A stretch of 64,000 nt of DNA from Saxidomus purpurata (GCA_022818135.1 JAFMSR010000006.1:35194997-35258996); one strand, 5' to 3'. Counted from the first letter of the stretch, positions 12,091-24,232 are shown. Made by a program: numbers and translations. The notes: generated by a model from the sequence alone, not told the origin.

Positions 12091-12438
12091 ATTTCACAAT
12101 GTTTTGACCGTTTTTAACAAGGCTTTCAAATGGACCTTGATTTAGTGAGTAATTTATTTAAACCAAGTTTCATAGAGATAATACAGTGCTCAGATCGTTT
12201 TTCAGAGTTTAACACCCGTTCAAACGTATTTCAACACTGTTCAGAAACAGTTTTGTTAAACAACGTTCAAGAAAATTCATCTATTTTGATAGTTAAATGT
12301 CAATACTCATTCTGAAAATAATTTCCAGAAAGAAACTATTTTTTGTATCAAACAAGTTGAATCGTTAGAAGTCTAGAAAATATACATTTGTATTTACTAA
12401 ACTACATGATCTTGCTTCTAAAAACAGTTATAATATGT

Positions 12439-13600
12439 TTGAATTTTGCAGAAACATACAATGTAGTAGTATTGGACAGTGAAATACATGTTGACAGATA
12501 TAAATGTTACAGGGGTGACAGAAAGTTAGGAGCTAGTGGTGGTGTAGCCCTTTATTTGAAAGATACCCTGGAGGGTTGTGAATGCTGTGAAATAGACAAT
12601 ACAAGTTTTGAAGACCAAGTATGGAGATTTGTACGTTTAAGTACATCTGATAAGCTTCTTGTATGTGTTATTTATCGTAGTACCATGGAAATTATGAAAA
12701 ACTTTTAAATTTAATGAAAGTGGTGAAATCTTTACAGGGAGTATCTCATTTGCTGATTATGGGTGATATGAACCTTAAGGAAACTAATGGGAGGCTTTTG
12801 TATGGAAGGAGATGTTAAACATTTTCCATTCAGATTTCTTGATACATGTGAGTGATGATGGTTTCATCGAATTGAAAAACATAAAAGGTTTTGTAAAGCA
12901 AATGAACCCTTTGTAATCCTGATCCTGCTGATGCTTACAGTGGCGTACCCCAGGGGTCAGTACTGGGGTTGTTGTTCTTCATCATTTACATAAATGAAAT
13001 TCCTGATATGGGCTGTCTTCAAAGCTTTTCATGTACGCGGATGATTCTCAATTATTGAATGTCAGGGGAAAATGTGATGCAATACAGGACGAGTACTAAG
13101 TCTAAAACATGGTTATTGAAATTCAAGAGCAACAATGTAAATCAATTCATTTTGGTTTCAATAATCCAGGTAAATCAAACTTTGACAACAACATAGAAAT
13201 TAATAAGTCAAAAAGTAAAACTGACCTTGGAGTAACCATTACAAGTGATTGAAAACCAAGCGAACAGCATGCAAAGTAACCTAAAGCGATGCAACGTTAT
13301 GATTACTCAGACATGTTTTAAAACAAATCGACATCAACAGCTTTAAAGTGATATATCCACTTATGTAAGACCATGGTGGAATATGTAGTGCAGTCTTGGA
13401 AACCATATTACATTAAAGATATTGAATGTTTAGAAAGAGTCCAGAGATATGCTACAAGTTTAGTTCCTGAACTAACAAGACAAAACAGTAAATGCAGACA
13501 CCCTGGCGGCGTCGAATTAATGGGATTAAAATATGAAAAATGCATGAAAGTGCTAAATATGTATACAAATTGTAGTTTGAAAGACAGAATATAAAAAGGC
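12439..13600 (+). pseudogene. LINE wreck: endonuclease, RT palm and C-terminus
   Basis: The endonuclease begins ETYNVVVLDSEIHVDRYKCY, then GASGGVALYLKDTL, FEDQVWRFVRLS, VCVIYRS and SHLLIMGDMNLKE (GDFN changed to GDMN). Then, without the RT fingers, comes SGVPQGSVLGLLFFIIYINE, followed after a frameshift by YADDSQLL near 13,035. The remnant DLGVTIT (about 13,220) and the C-terminal block MVEYVVQSWKPYYIKDIECL, ERVQRYAT (13,373-13,594) complete a CR1-like layout. It carries multiple stops and an internal deletion like that of the copy at 540-1160. Confidence 0.75.
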
Positions 13601-14214
13601 AATTTAATTGAAACTTAAAGGATACTAATTGAAACAAGAGGGCTAAGATGGTCCTATATCGCTCACCTGAGACTTATGACAATATGTGACCAAACTTCAA
13701 CTCTAAACTATTATCATAAACACAAATATTCTGTTTGACCTTGACAAGGCAAACATTTTGACCAATTTGCATGATGATTGGGTTGTAAATGTCACCTGTA
13801 TGGCATACACAAGGTTTTTAAATGGATGACCTAGATTTTGACCAAAGATGACCCATGTTCGAACTCGACCTAGATTCCATCAAGGCAATCATACTGACCA
13901 AGTTTCATGAAGATTCAATGAACAATGCAACCTCTATTGCATACACAAGGTTTCTCTATGATTTGACCAGGTGACCTAGTTTTTGACCATACATGATTTG
14001 TGTTCAAACTCGACCTAGATTTTATCAAGGCAATCATACTGACCAAGTTTCATGAAAATCCAATGAAAAATGCAACCTCTATTGCATACACAAGGTTTTT
14101 CTATGATTTGACCCCGTGACCTTGTTTTTGACCCTTGATGACCCATGTTCGAACTCGACCTAGATTTTATTAAGGCAATCATAGTAAAGACCAAGTTTCA
14201 TGAAAATACATTGA

Positions 14215-15424
14215 AACAATAGGGCCCTATATTGCTCAACTTGGTACAAGTCCACTTGCCTGGTGGAAGATCACTAGGTAATAGGTTTTCCTATATACGT
14301 CTTTGTAAAACAAGTGACCCCCCCCCCCCCGGTGGTCCAGGTGGCCCCGCCCCCATAGGCATAATTTGAACAATCTTGGTAGAGGTCCACTAGCCAATGC
14401 TACATGCCAAATATCTAAGCTCTAGGCCTTGTGGTTTCAGAGAAGAAGATTTTAAAAGTTTTTCCTATATAAGCCAATGTAAAACTAAGTGACCCCTGTG
14501 CGGGGTCAATTTTGACCCGAGGGTCATGATTTGAACAATCTTGGTAGAGGTCCACTAGCCAATGCTACATGCCAAATATCTAAGCTCTAGGCCTTGTGGT
14601 TTCAGAGAAGAAGATTTTAAAAGTTTTTCCTATATAAGCCTATGTAAAACTAAGTGACCCCCACGCGTGGTCAATTTTGACCCGGGGGTCATGATTTGAA
14701 CAATCTTGGTAGAGGTCCACTAGCCAATGCTACATGCCAAATATCTTACCTCTAGGCCTTGTGGTTTCAGAGAAGTAGACTTTTAAAGTTTTTCCTATAT
14801 AAGCCTATGTAAAACTGACCCGCTTTGATCCAGGGGTCATAATTTGAACAATCTTGGTAGAGGTTCACTAGCAAATGCTACATGCCCAATATTTAAGCTC
14901 TAGGCCTTGTGGTTTCAGAGAAGAAGATTTTTAAAGTTTTTCCTATATAAGCCTATGCAAAACTAAGTGACCACCCGCACTGGGTCAATTTTGACCCGGG
15001 GATAATTATTTGAACAGTCTTGGTAGAGGTCCACTAGACAATGCTACATGCCAAATATCTAAGCTCTAGGCCTTGTGGTTTCAGAGAAGTTTTCCTATAT
15101 AAGCCTATACAAAACTAAGTGACCACCCGCACTGGGTCAATTTTGACCCGGGGGTAATTATTTGAACAGTCTTGGTAGAGGTCCACTAGACAATGCTACA
15201 TGCCAAATATCTAAGCTCTAAGCCTTGTGGCTTCGGAGAAGAAGATTTTTAAAGTTTTTCCTATTTGTTGCCATAGCAACCAGAGTTCTGCATGGAATGG
15301 AATTCTTTTGGTAGAGCTTCATGCAAGGAACATTCCTGCATAGTTTTATCAACATTGGTTTCAGAGGAGACGGACAGTCATTCATTAGAAAAGCTCACCC
15401 TGGCTTAGCAAGGTGAGCTAAAAA
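14215..15424 (-). mobile_element. Nested F5-B element
   Basis: It begins AACAATAGGGCCCTATATTG and ends AAGGTGAGCTAAAA. It contains six or seven 165-bp type-B monomers (TTGGTAGAGGTCCACTAG, AAGCTCTAGGCCTTGTGG). The flanking host monomer is cut at TTGAA / GCAACCTC, matching the uninterrupted monomer TGAAAAATGCAACCTC. A C-run lies near 14,318-14,330. Confidence 0.8.
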
Positions 15425-15562
15425 GCAACCTCTATTGCATACACAAAGTTTTTCTATTAATTGACCTGGTGACCAAGTTTTTAACCCTAGATGACCCATG
15501 TTCGAACTCGACTAGATTGCATCAGGGTAGTCATTCTTACAAAGTTTCATGAAGATCCAGTG

Positions 15563-16353
15563 AACAAGAGGGCCAAGATGGCCCTATATCGCTCACCTGA
15601 ATAGTTGCCTGATGGGTGTGGTCAGTTTAGACACAAGAGGCATGATTTGAACAAAGTAGGTGGAAGACCACTAGACAATGTTACATACCAAATAGGTTTT
15701 CCTGTATGTCTTTGTAAAACAAATGACCTCTGGGCGGGGCAAATATTAACCACAGGGGTATGATTTTGAACAAACTTTGAAGAAGTTTGCTAGGCAATGC
15801 TACATATCTAAGCTCTAGGCCCTGTGTATTTTTAAAGCTTTTCCTGTATAATTAAGCCTATGTAAAATCAAGTGATCCCTTGGAGGTGTCAATTTTGACC
15901 TGGGGGTCATAATTTGAACAATACTGGTAGAGGTCCACTAGGCATTACTACATTCCAAATATCTTATCTCTAGGTCTTGTGGTTTCAGGGAAGAAGATTT
16001 TTAAAGTTTTTCCCATATAAGCCTATGTAAAATCAAGTGACCCCCGGAGCGGGGTCAGTTTTGATCTAGGGGTCATACTTTGAACAATCTTGGTAGAGGT
16101 CCACTAGAAAATGCCACATACTTAATATCTAAGCTTTAGGCCTTGTGGTTTCAGAGAAGATTACTCCTATTTGTTGCCATAGCAACCAGAGTTCTGCATG
16201 GAATGGAATTCTTTGAACATCTTTGATAGAGCTTTATGCAAGGAACATCCCTGCAAAGTTTCACCAATATTGGCCTAGTGGTTTAAGAGGAGATGTTGTT
16301 TGAAGGAAATGGTAGACGGAAGGATGGACGACAAACAGAATGCGATCCTAAAA
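15563..16353 (-). mobile_element. Nested F5-B element, right end lost
   Basis: It begins AACAAGAGGGCCAAGATGG with a perfect hairpin (AGGGCC-AAGAT-GGCCCT). It contains about four type-B monomers and the run-in GTTGTTTGAAGGAAATGG. It stops at GATCCTAAAA without the terminal hairpin, after which the host type-A monomer resumes (GCAGCCTCTATTGCATAC). Confidence 0.7.
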
Positions 16354-16470
16354 GTGCAGCCTCTATTGCATACACAAGGTTAAGTGTGGACAGACAGATG
16401 CCAGACAGATGACGGACATCAGACGATCACAATATCTCACCTTAGCACGTTGTGTTCAGGTGAGCTTAAA

Positions 16471-17460
16471 ACAACATAGATTCACAAAAATTCTTCAAAC
16501 AGTTAGATTCTTCTTCAACGAGAGGCTGCACAGACTGTTGATACATTCAAAACAGATTGTTGCCTAGATCTTAAACTTCCATAAAAAATGTTAATGTAAA
16601 TGTTTACGAACATGGTTTGATTCACTCAACAAGTGGCAAGGAAGACTAATTTTTGACTTGACCAAGACTTCGATAAGAAAACATTCTGACTAAATTTCAT
16701 GATTACCGGGATCAATAATTTTGGCCTTTATAGCGTTCAATTATTTGGCCTGGTGATTTAGTTTTGATCTATGTGACCTATTTTTTGTTATCTCAATTGA
16801 GAGTTCACAAATAAAACCATTCCGACAAACTTTCATCATAACTGGGTGCAAATTGTGGCCTCCAGAGCGTTTTGGTCACACAAAATAAACCTCCAGATCA
16901 TATAAGACAAAACTTCAGAATAATTATTTAAATGAAAACTCTCCACTGCGAGCTCAAAGTAATACTACGATTTGACCTGGCGACCTAGTGTTTTGCCTTA
17001 ATTGCATCCTACAAGTAGTTTAAAACTCAACCTAGAATTTTTCAAGACAAACATTCTGATTAACTTTCATAATAAGAATCTATGAGAAAAGTGTCTTTTA
17101 CATGTGCAATTACTTTTTAAAAATTTCACCTCTTTTTCCATCTCAGATTACCATATCCAACTTCATCCGTGATTTTATCTTCTCCTTGTTGTGCTCTATC
17201 ACTGTACAAAATTTCAAGTAATTTCCTTTAACACATTTAAAGTTATTCTTCAGACAATAAAATTTAACAAAGGGGAAATGTCTAAAATGAGATATGGTTC
17301 TTGGATACTGCATTTCCCCTCATTGTGTTCTATCACTATATAAAGTTTCAAGTAATTCCCTTTGATACTTTTGGAGTTATGCTCTGGAGGGATGAAGAAG
17401 TGGTGACGGATGGACAGACAAGCCGAGTTCTATATAAAGCCTGAAGTACATTCGCAGGTG
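16471..17460. repeat. Very old tandem-repeat element debris
   Basis: Diverged units recognisable from F5-A (CATTCTGAC(T/C)AAATTTCAT) lie at 16,640-17,080. Diverged F2-like units (GTGTTCTATCACTATATAAA, AGTTATGCTCTGGA) lie at 17,170-17,400, followed by a GGATGGACAGACAAG tract. Neither end is intact. There are no genes. Confidence 0.5.
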
Positions 17461-17565
17461 TAAAAAAAAGTGCAAAACAAAATGCAAAACACATTTTCCA
17501 AACTCTATAAATGTAAAGTGGTAAAATGCAAAAAATTAATGCTAATGGTCTGTTCCAAAATACAT

Positions 17566-17640
17566 GTCACTGCTGGGGCTTGAACCCAGGTTTCATTCCT
17601 TTTTACAGGAATGCGTTCTTTCCAACTGAACTACAGAGAC
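17566..17640 (-). tRNA. tRNA-like gene with aberrant anticodon arm
   Basis: On the minus strand the acceptor stem pairs GTCTCTG with CAGTGAC (one mismatch). The D stem GTTC/GAAC and the T stem CTGGG/CCCAG (loop TTCAAGC) are perfect. The anticodon arm is a 7-bp stem CATTCCT/AGGAATG with a 6-nt loop, or a 5-bp stem with a 10-nt loop CTGTAAAAAG, instead of the normal 5 bp and 7 nt. If CTGTAAA is the loop, the anticodon would be GTA (Tyr) with three extra bases. A Pol III-type T-run lies about 30 nt downstream. It could be a diverged tRNA, a tRNA pseudogene or a SINE head; no SINE body is recognised. Confidence 0.6.
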
Positions 17641-17947
17641 TTGAAATGGAAACAGAACAACATTTGCATTTGAATTTCTACAAAATAAATGTATCTGACA
17701 GTATGTTGTTTCCTGAATCGTTTATTAATCTACTGTATTATAATTCTTTCACACTAAAAGTGAATGTTTCCAATAACATCAAAATTAATTTGCTGGATCA
17801 CATGTCCAATGATTGGTCTGGGTTTGTTTGTCATACTGTTTGCGAGCAGTTGATCTGACCATGAAAAAATCTGGAACGGTAATTACCAAAAATCTGGAAC
17901 GGTCCATTCTCAGTAATCTCAGTGACTAAATGTGTACAGATAACTGT

Positions 17948-18471
17948 AACAAGAGCTGTCTCATGACAGCATACTATTCGAAGACTTGTCAGTAAAATGG
18001 ATTTTATGTCTAAGAATAGGTATAGTGTAATTGTGTAAGGATTAAGGTCAAAGTAATGAAAACTTGTTTTAAGACCTTTGTAAATGACACAATTAATATG
18101 TATAGTCTATTCCAAGATAAAAATCCTAGTTAAAAAGGGGCCTAAATCTACCAAATATCAAAATAGAATTATTGGGATTACTTCCTCTTGTGTAGATGTT
18201 AATGGAAGAAATATATTTTAAGTTTCAATTCAATACTAGTACCTTTGACAGTATGCAAGATATTGGACTATAAAAAAACTGTAACAAAATTCTAAGTTAA
18301 AAAGGGGCATAAATCTGTCAAAAATCAGAACAGTTGTGGGTATCATTTCCGCTGGTGTAGATATACTTTAAGTTTCAAGTCAATACCTTCGATAGTATTT
18401 AAGATATTGAATTATTATAAAAATCTTTAACACAAAATTCTAAGTTAAAAAGGGGCAAAAAAATTGTCAAC
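17948..18471 (-). mobile_element. F4 element, left part, interrupted by F5
   Basis: The left end AACAAGAGCTGTC-TCAT-GACAGC forms a perfect hairpin (GCTGTC/GACAGC), followed by a diverged ACTATTCGAAGACTTGTC. Monomers carry TTAAAAAGGGGC(A)TAAATC. The element is broken at TTGTCA by the F5 element that starts at 18,469. No F4 right end was found here. Confidence 0.7.
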
Positions 18472-21070
18472 AAGAGGGCCAACATGGCCCTATATTGCTC
18501 ACCTGCAATAATATGTGACCGAATTTCAACTCTAAACTATATATCATAAACACAAACATTCTGTTTGACCTTGACAAGGCAAACCTTTTGACCAATTTAC
18601 ATGATGATTGGGTTGTTAATGTCACCTGTATAGCATACACAAGGTCTTTAACCGGGTGACCTAGTTTTTGACCTCAGATAACCTATATTCATACTCGACT
18701 TAAATTTCATCAAGGCAATCATACTGACAAGTTTTATGAAAATCCAATGAAAAATGCGACCTCTATTGCATACACAAGGTTGTTCTACAATATGACCCCA
18801 TGACCTAGTTTTTGACCCTAGATGACCAATGTTCAAACTCTACCTAAATTTCATCAAGGAAATCATACTGACCAAGTTTCATGAGGGTCCAATGAAAAAT
18901 GCAACCTCTATTGCATACACAAAGTTTTTCTATGATTTGACCCTGTGATTTAGTTTTTGACCCTAGATGACCCATGTTTGACCTTGACCTAGATTTCATC
19001 CAGGCAATCATACTGACTAAGTTTCAAGAAGATTCAATAAACAAGTGGGCCAAGATGGCCCTATATCGCTCACCTTGGTACAAGTCCACTTGCCTGGTGG
19101 AAGATCACTAGACAATGTTATATACCAAATAGGTTTTCCTATATACGTCTTTGTAAAACAAGTGACACCCCCACCCCCCAGCAAGGTAAATTTTGACCCC
19201 AGGGGCATAATTTGAACAAGCTTTGAAGATGCTATATGCCACATATCTAAGCTCTAGGCCTTGTGGTTTCAGAGAAGAAGATTTTTTAAGTTTTTCCTAC
19301 ATAAGCCTATGTAAAACTAAGTGACCCTCTGTGTAGGGTCAGTTTAGATCCTGGGGGTCATTACTTGAACAATTTTGGTAGAGGTCCACTAGCCAATGCT
19401 ACATGCCAAATATCTAAGCTGTAGGCCTTGTGGTTTCAGAAAACAAGATTTTTAAAGTTTTTCCTGTATAAGCCTATGCAAAACTAAGTGACCACCTGCG
19501 CGGAGTCCATTTTGACCAGGGGGTCATTACTTGAACAATCTTGGTAGAGGTCCACTAGACAATGCTACATGCCAAATAGCTAAGCTCTAGGCCTTGTAGT
19601 TTCAGAGAAGAAGATTTTTAAAGTTTTTCCTATATAAGCCTATGCAAAACTAAGTGACCCTCTGCGCGGGGTCAATTTTGACCCGGGGGTCATAATTTGA
19701 ACAATATTTATAGAGGTCCACTAGACAATACTACATGCCAAATATCTAAGCTCTAGGCCTTGTGGTTTCAGAAAAGAAGATTTTTAAAGTTTTTCCTATA
19801 TAAGCCTTTGTAAAACTAAGTGACCCCCTGTTTACTAAACAATGCTATATACAAACGATCTAAGCTCTACTGGTTAGGGTCCTAGTTTCGGACACTTTTA
19901 GCACATATTTTACTATTGCAAGATCAATTTCACCTCACCCAACTTCGGTTCCTTGTTCTACTGAAGAGATTTTTTGGATACTTCTTAAATCAGATTTAGC
20001 TCACAATGAGGCCTGACAATGAGGTCGTCAAGAGGATTAATTTTTACAATAGAGAATTTCGGACACAGTTATATGCTCGTTTTCTCCTCTTTATCCGTTG
20101 TAGGGTTTTATTTTAAACTAAAAAGGTAAAACAGCAAGTATTCTGTAATTTGCAAACTCAAAATGAATTTACATTCCTTGTTCAATTGCTTCTAAAAGCC
20201 TATAATGTGATGTCAATGTTGATGAAAGAACAAAAAAAATGAAACATGCCTGTTTTGGTAGACAGATAATTTCTCTCTTTTTCTAAGGTAAATATTCACA
20301 TTTTCGTTGAGCTGTTGCCAAAGAACCCGAGTTCTGCATTAAATGGAATTCTTTGAACTATTTTGGTAGAGCTTCATGCAAGAAAAATCCATGCAAAGTT
20401 TCATCAACATTGGCTCAGCGGTTTCAGAAGAGATGTCGTTTGAAGGAAATGGTCGACAGACGTATGCCGAACCCTGAAGGAAAGCAATCCTAATAGCTCA
20501 CTCTGGCACTTTGTGCCAGGTGAGCTAACAATGTAACCTCTTGCATATACAACGTTTTTACTATGATTTGACCGGGTGACTTAGTTTTTGACCCTAGATG
20601 ACCCATGTTTGAACCCAACCTAGATTTCATCATGGCAATCATATTGACAAAGTTTCATGAAAATCCAATGAAATAATTATGCAACCTCTATTGCATGCAC
20701 AAGGTTTTTCTATGATTTGACCCCATGACCTAGTTTTTGACCCCAGATGACCCATGTTCAAACTTGACCTAGATTTCATCAAGGCAGTCATACTGACCAA
20801 GTTTCATGAAGATCCAATGAAAAATGCAACCTCTATTGCATACACAAGATTTTTCTATGATTTGACCAGGTGACTTAGTTTTTCACCCCAGATGACCCAT
20901 GTTCGAACTCAACCTAGATTTGATCAAGGCAGTCATACTGACTCATGAAGATCCATTGAAAAATGCAGCCTCTATTGCATACACAAGGTAAAATGTGGAC
21001 AGGCAGACGACAGACACCAGGTGATCACAATAGTTCACCTTTGAGCACTTCATGCTCAGGTGAGCTAAAA
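18469..21070 (-). mobile_element. F5-A element carrying a nested F5-B element
   Basis: The left end is AACAAGAGGGCCAACATGG, then GCTCACCTG. Type-A monomers run from about 18,500 to 19,038 and resume from 20,531. The right end is CACCTTTGAGCACTTCATGC then TCAGGTGAGCTAAAA. The nested F5-B starts about 570 bp from the left end, almost the same place as in the element at 13,633. Confidence 0.75.
19039..20530 (-). mobile_element. Nested F5-B element with an unrelated internal segment
   Basis: It begins AAACAAGTGGGCCAAGATGG and ends with a perfect hairpin CTGGCAC-TTT-GTGCCAG followed by GTGAGCTAAC. There are five or six type-B monomers. Between about 19,835 and 20,310 the monomer is replaced by unique sequence (containing TTTCGGACAC twice) that I cannot classify. 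Confidence 0.7.
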
Positions 21071-21361
21071 ATCAAAACAAGAGTCGTGAGGCAGTGTCTA
21101 TTCTAGGACGCGCGATTGCGGGATTTACACTATTTTTTCAAAGATCGCGCATATTTCTGTAATATGACAAATATGTGCGTGAAAAATCCCGCAAACGAAT
21201 CAATAAATGGAATGGAGGTAACTATAAGCGGCATTAATATACTTTTTTCGTTCAAAAAGATTAAGGGAGGCGACTCTTATCACTATAAATAAATATTTTC
21301 ATTCAAACAACTTTGATCGGTTTGATTTACATGACTGTAAACAAAGTGCAAATGACAAAAT
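21071..21361. other. Non-coding spacer
   Basis: It starts ATCAAAACAAGAGTCGTGAG, which may be the left end of a further F-type family or F4 debris. No gene is seen. Confidence 0.3.
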
Positions 21362-22320
21362 CATGCCATGTGATGGCCCTATATCGCTCACCTGACTACC
21401 ATTTGCTATAATAAAAGGGGTCATGATTCTAACATAATTCTAACATAATTCGTAGAGGTCCACTACACAATGCTAAGTAATATTTCAAATATTTATCATC
21501 TGCCTGTCGGCACTCTGTTTTTTTTTTTTTTTAAAGTTTTCCCTATATAAGCCTATGTGAAATCAAGTGCCTCCCATCCCCCCCCCCCCACCTCCAGGGA
21601 AGGGTTAATTTTGACCAGGGGGTCATGATTTGAACAATCTTGGTAAGGTTCCACAAGACAATCCTACATGCTATATATCTCAGCTCTATGTCTTGTGGTT
21701 TCAGAGAAGAAGATTTTTTAAGTTTTTCCTATATGAGCCTATGTAAAACTAAGAGACCCCCCCCCCACCAGGCAGGGTCAATTTTGACCAAGGGCTCATA
21801 ATTTGAATAATCTTGGTAGAGGTCCACTAGACAATGCCACATGCCAAATATCCAAGCTCTAGGCCTTCTGGTTCCAGAGAAGATTTTTTAAGTTTTTCCT
21901 ATATAAGCCTATGTAAAACCAAGTGACCCCCGGGCGGGTCAGTTTTGACCCAGGGCTCATAATTTGAACAATCTTGGTAGAGGTCCACTAGCAAATGCTA
22001 AATGCCAAATATCTAAGCTCTAGGCCTTTTGGTTTCAGAGAAGAAGATTTTTTAAGTTTTTCCTATATAAGCCTTTGCAAAACTAACTCTAGGCCTTGTG
22101 GTTTCAGAGATTTTCAAAGTTTTTCCTATTTGTTGCCATAGCAACCAGAGTTCTGCATGGAATGGAATTCTTTGAATAATTTTGGTAGAGCTTCATGCAA
22201 GGAACATCCCTGCTAAGTTTCATCAACATTGGCACAGTGGTTTCAGAGATGTTGTTTGAAGGAAATGGTGGACGGACAGATGGAATGTGATCCTAATAGC
22301 TCACTCTGACACTTCCTTGT
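21362..22320 (-). mobile_element. F5-B element, both ends damaged
   Basis: The left part reads GTGATGGCCCTATATCGCTC with the first hairpin arm lost. Type-B monomers with C-runs (about 21,575-21,590 and 21,757-21,766) follow. The run-in TTGAAGGAAATGGTGGACGG ends at CTCACTCTGACACTTCC, inside the terminal hairpin. Confidence 0.7.
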
Positions 22321-22690
22321 CAAAATTTTGTGTTTCTTTTTCATCCTCTTCCTGCTTTCTTTCTATCGATACATGCACCAACAGTCGACTTTTTATTGTT
22401 CTAGTCCCGACCGACCCTAGGATTTCTCCTCAGGTGACAATGCCAAGACCCCCAACAGGTGTTACAAGGTTATAGAGATAGATGCAGAAACAGGGCGATC
22501 CGAGTACCAGACCCTCTTCACAATTAGGCCCTTTGGTTATTTCCCAATATCGCACAGAAACACATGACACTACCTATTGGTTTCCAACCAGTTCTTCTCT
22601 TAGATGGATGGGAAACCCTGAAAAAATGTTTCTGAGATTTTCAATGCACCCGGCCGGGATTCGAACTGAGAACGTCCCATATTGGTAGCC
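22321..22690. other. Non-coding; short repeat and B-box-like sequence
   Basis: 22,404-22,465 is related to 352-425. Near 22,655-22,675 a minus-strand AGTTCGAATCCCGGCCG resembles a tRNA B box and T arm, but no A box can be paired with it. No gene. Confidence 0.35.
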
Positions 22691-22711
22691 CGGAGTACTG
22701 TAAGTGTACTT

Positions 22712-22825
22712 ATATTAGCGCAGCTAAATTTTAGCGCAAACGCCATGAATTGAGAGGTTTCGACTTATTAGCGCGTACTTGAGTTAGCGCAACATCAGCA
22801 GCGCTAAAATAGGCAATTAGCGGTT
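22712..22825. repeat. Cluster of TTAGCGC motifs
   Basis: Within about 115 bases TTAGCGC or its complement occurs at least five times (for example ATATTAGCGCAGC, TTTTAGCGCAAACG, TTATTAGCGCG, GAGTTAGCGCAAC, CAGCGCTAAAA). This is far above chance in AT-rich DNA. It looks like the subterminal part of a DNA transposon. No ends were identified. Confidence 0.45.
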
Positions 22826-24122
22826 TTAAGCTACCAATTTCCAACGAAATACGTAGACTCCAAGATTGATGTGAAAGGCATCGCAGTTGACTTGAAATTT
22901 GAGAGTGAAGCCTCTTCATGTAAACTGGCTTACTATTGCCCATGAGCGTGAAAACTCTACAATAAAAATAGCTATCGGCTGACTGGTCTTCGTAATGAAA
23001 TCGACCACACACGCAAATAAACAGATCTAGGTTTAAAATAGGGCATACAATCTAAATTTGTTCATTCACATTCATCTGTATAATAATTGTATATACAGTA
23101 GAATCTACAGACTGTGGTAATTGTTTGTTTTGACAGCAGTAAAATGCCTTTGTTATGATGACATTGTAATTAGCGCGACCAGACAAACTGGCGATCTACT
23201 CCGAAGGTGTTATATACGATGTTTTACAGACAATGGGGAAGATGAAGAAATGCATATTAATTTACACAAACATTTGACTTTTGCATTAAAGTTTGAAACA
23301 TATTTGATATTTCTATTCAAAACTTTCTGAAAAATATTATATATTGATAAAGTGAACAAATGATGATTCCTATTAAAGTCATATTCTATTTATGGTATAT
23401 GAAAATATACCCTTTGATTTGAAAAGTTCATTTATTTCAATAAACACTTAAAAATATAACTACTGACTTTTTCAAATTTGTTAGTCTTTGATGTTTTTAG
23501 AAAATTCAGCTTGTTTCTGTTAAATTGTGATAAAAATGAGCAGCTTTATTTTATATCTAAAATTGACCCCTAATGTCACACTTTTTCCTCATTTATTTTG
23601 AAACCACCCATTATATATAAGCAGGTTTTTTCAAAAAACCTGCTTAAAAATGATGTGGCCTTAAAAAAGGTAATCATTCATGTGGCTTTTAAAATTTATA
23701 TTACCTTAATTTGAAAAGAAAAACAAATTCACCACTGTGGGAGACATAATCAATTCAATATTCAATGGTTTGTTTTTAAAGTTCTGATCCAATTATTGAT
23801 AATGTTCCAAGTATGGATCACTTTCACGTTTAATGACCAACTCAAAAATACTTTGGTAAAGTTTGTGATCTAATGTCAATATTTCAATATGTAGATATAA
23901 GAATATAAAGTAAGTACATATACTGAAGTCTGTTAAGTGCAAGATTAAGAACCCTTCTGTGCTTGATGTTAGAAGTACCATCTAAATGAGAGATTCTATT
24001 TAAATAAAATGGATTTTTCACATGTATTTTCTGCGGAATTATTTGAGTACAATGGTGAGCATTTTAAACATTAATCTGATTTTGCCAGAGACTTATGTGT
24101 CCACAGTGTTGCTTTGTTTTAA
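22826..24122. other. Non-coding, with one strong hairpin
   Basis: No gene supported. 23,618-23,646 is a perfect inverted repeat, TAAGCAGGTTTTTT then C then its exact complement: 14-bp arms with a single-base centre. Confidence 0.5.
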
Positions 24123-24232
24123 AACAAGAGGGCCAAGATGGCCCTATATCGATCACCTTAGTACAAGTCCACAATGCTTAGTAACATTCCAAATATCTAA
24201 GCTCTGTCTGTGGGCCTTGTGGTGTTTGAAGT
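24123..24232 (-). mobile_element. F5 left-end fragment
   Basis: AACAAGAGGGCCAAGATGG with the perfect AGGGCC/GGCCCT hairpin, then TATCGATCACCTTAGTAC and part of one type-B monomer. It is truncated near 24,232. Confidence 0.7.

Larger units (their letters stand above)
13633..16470 (-). mobile_element. F5-A element carrying two nested F5-B elements
   Basis: The left end is AACAAGAGGGCTAAGATGG, then TATCGCTCACCTGAG. The interior is about 145-bp type-A monomers (TGCAACCTCTATTGCATACA...). The right end holds CTCACCTTAGCACG then CAGGTGAGCTT, complementary to the left motif. Type-A sequence is interrupted at 14,215-15,424 and 15,563-16,353 by F5-B elements and resumes after each, so the history is readable as successive insertions. 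Confidence 0.75.

Noticed and set aside
17526..17858. 110-codon frame as a protein gene
   Set aside because: It runs through the tRNA-like sequence on the other strand and shows no domain.
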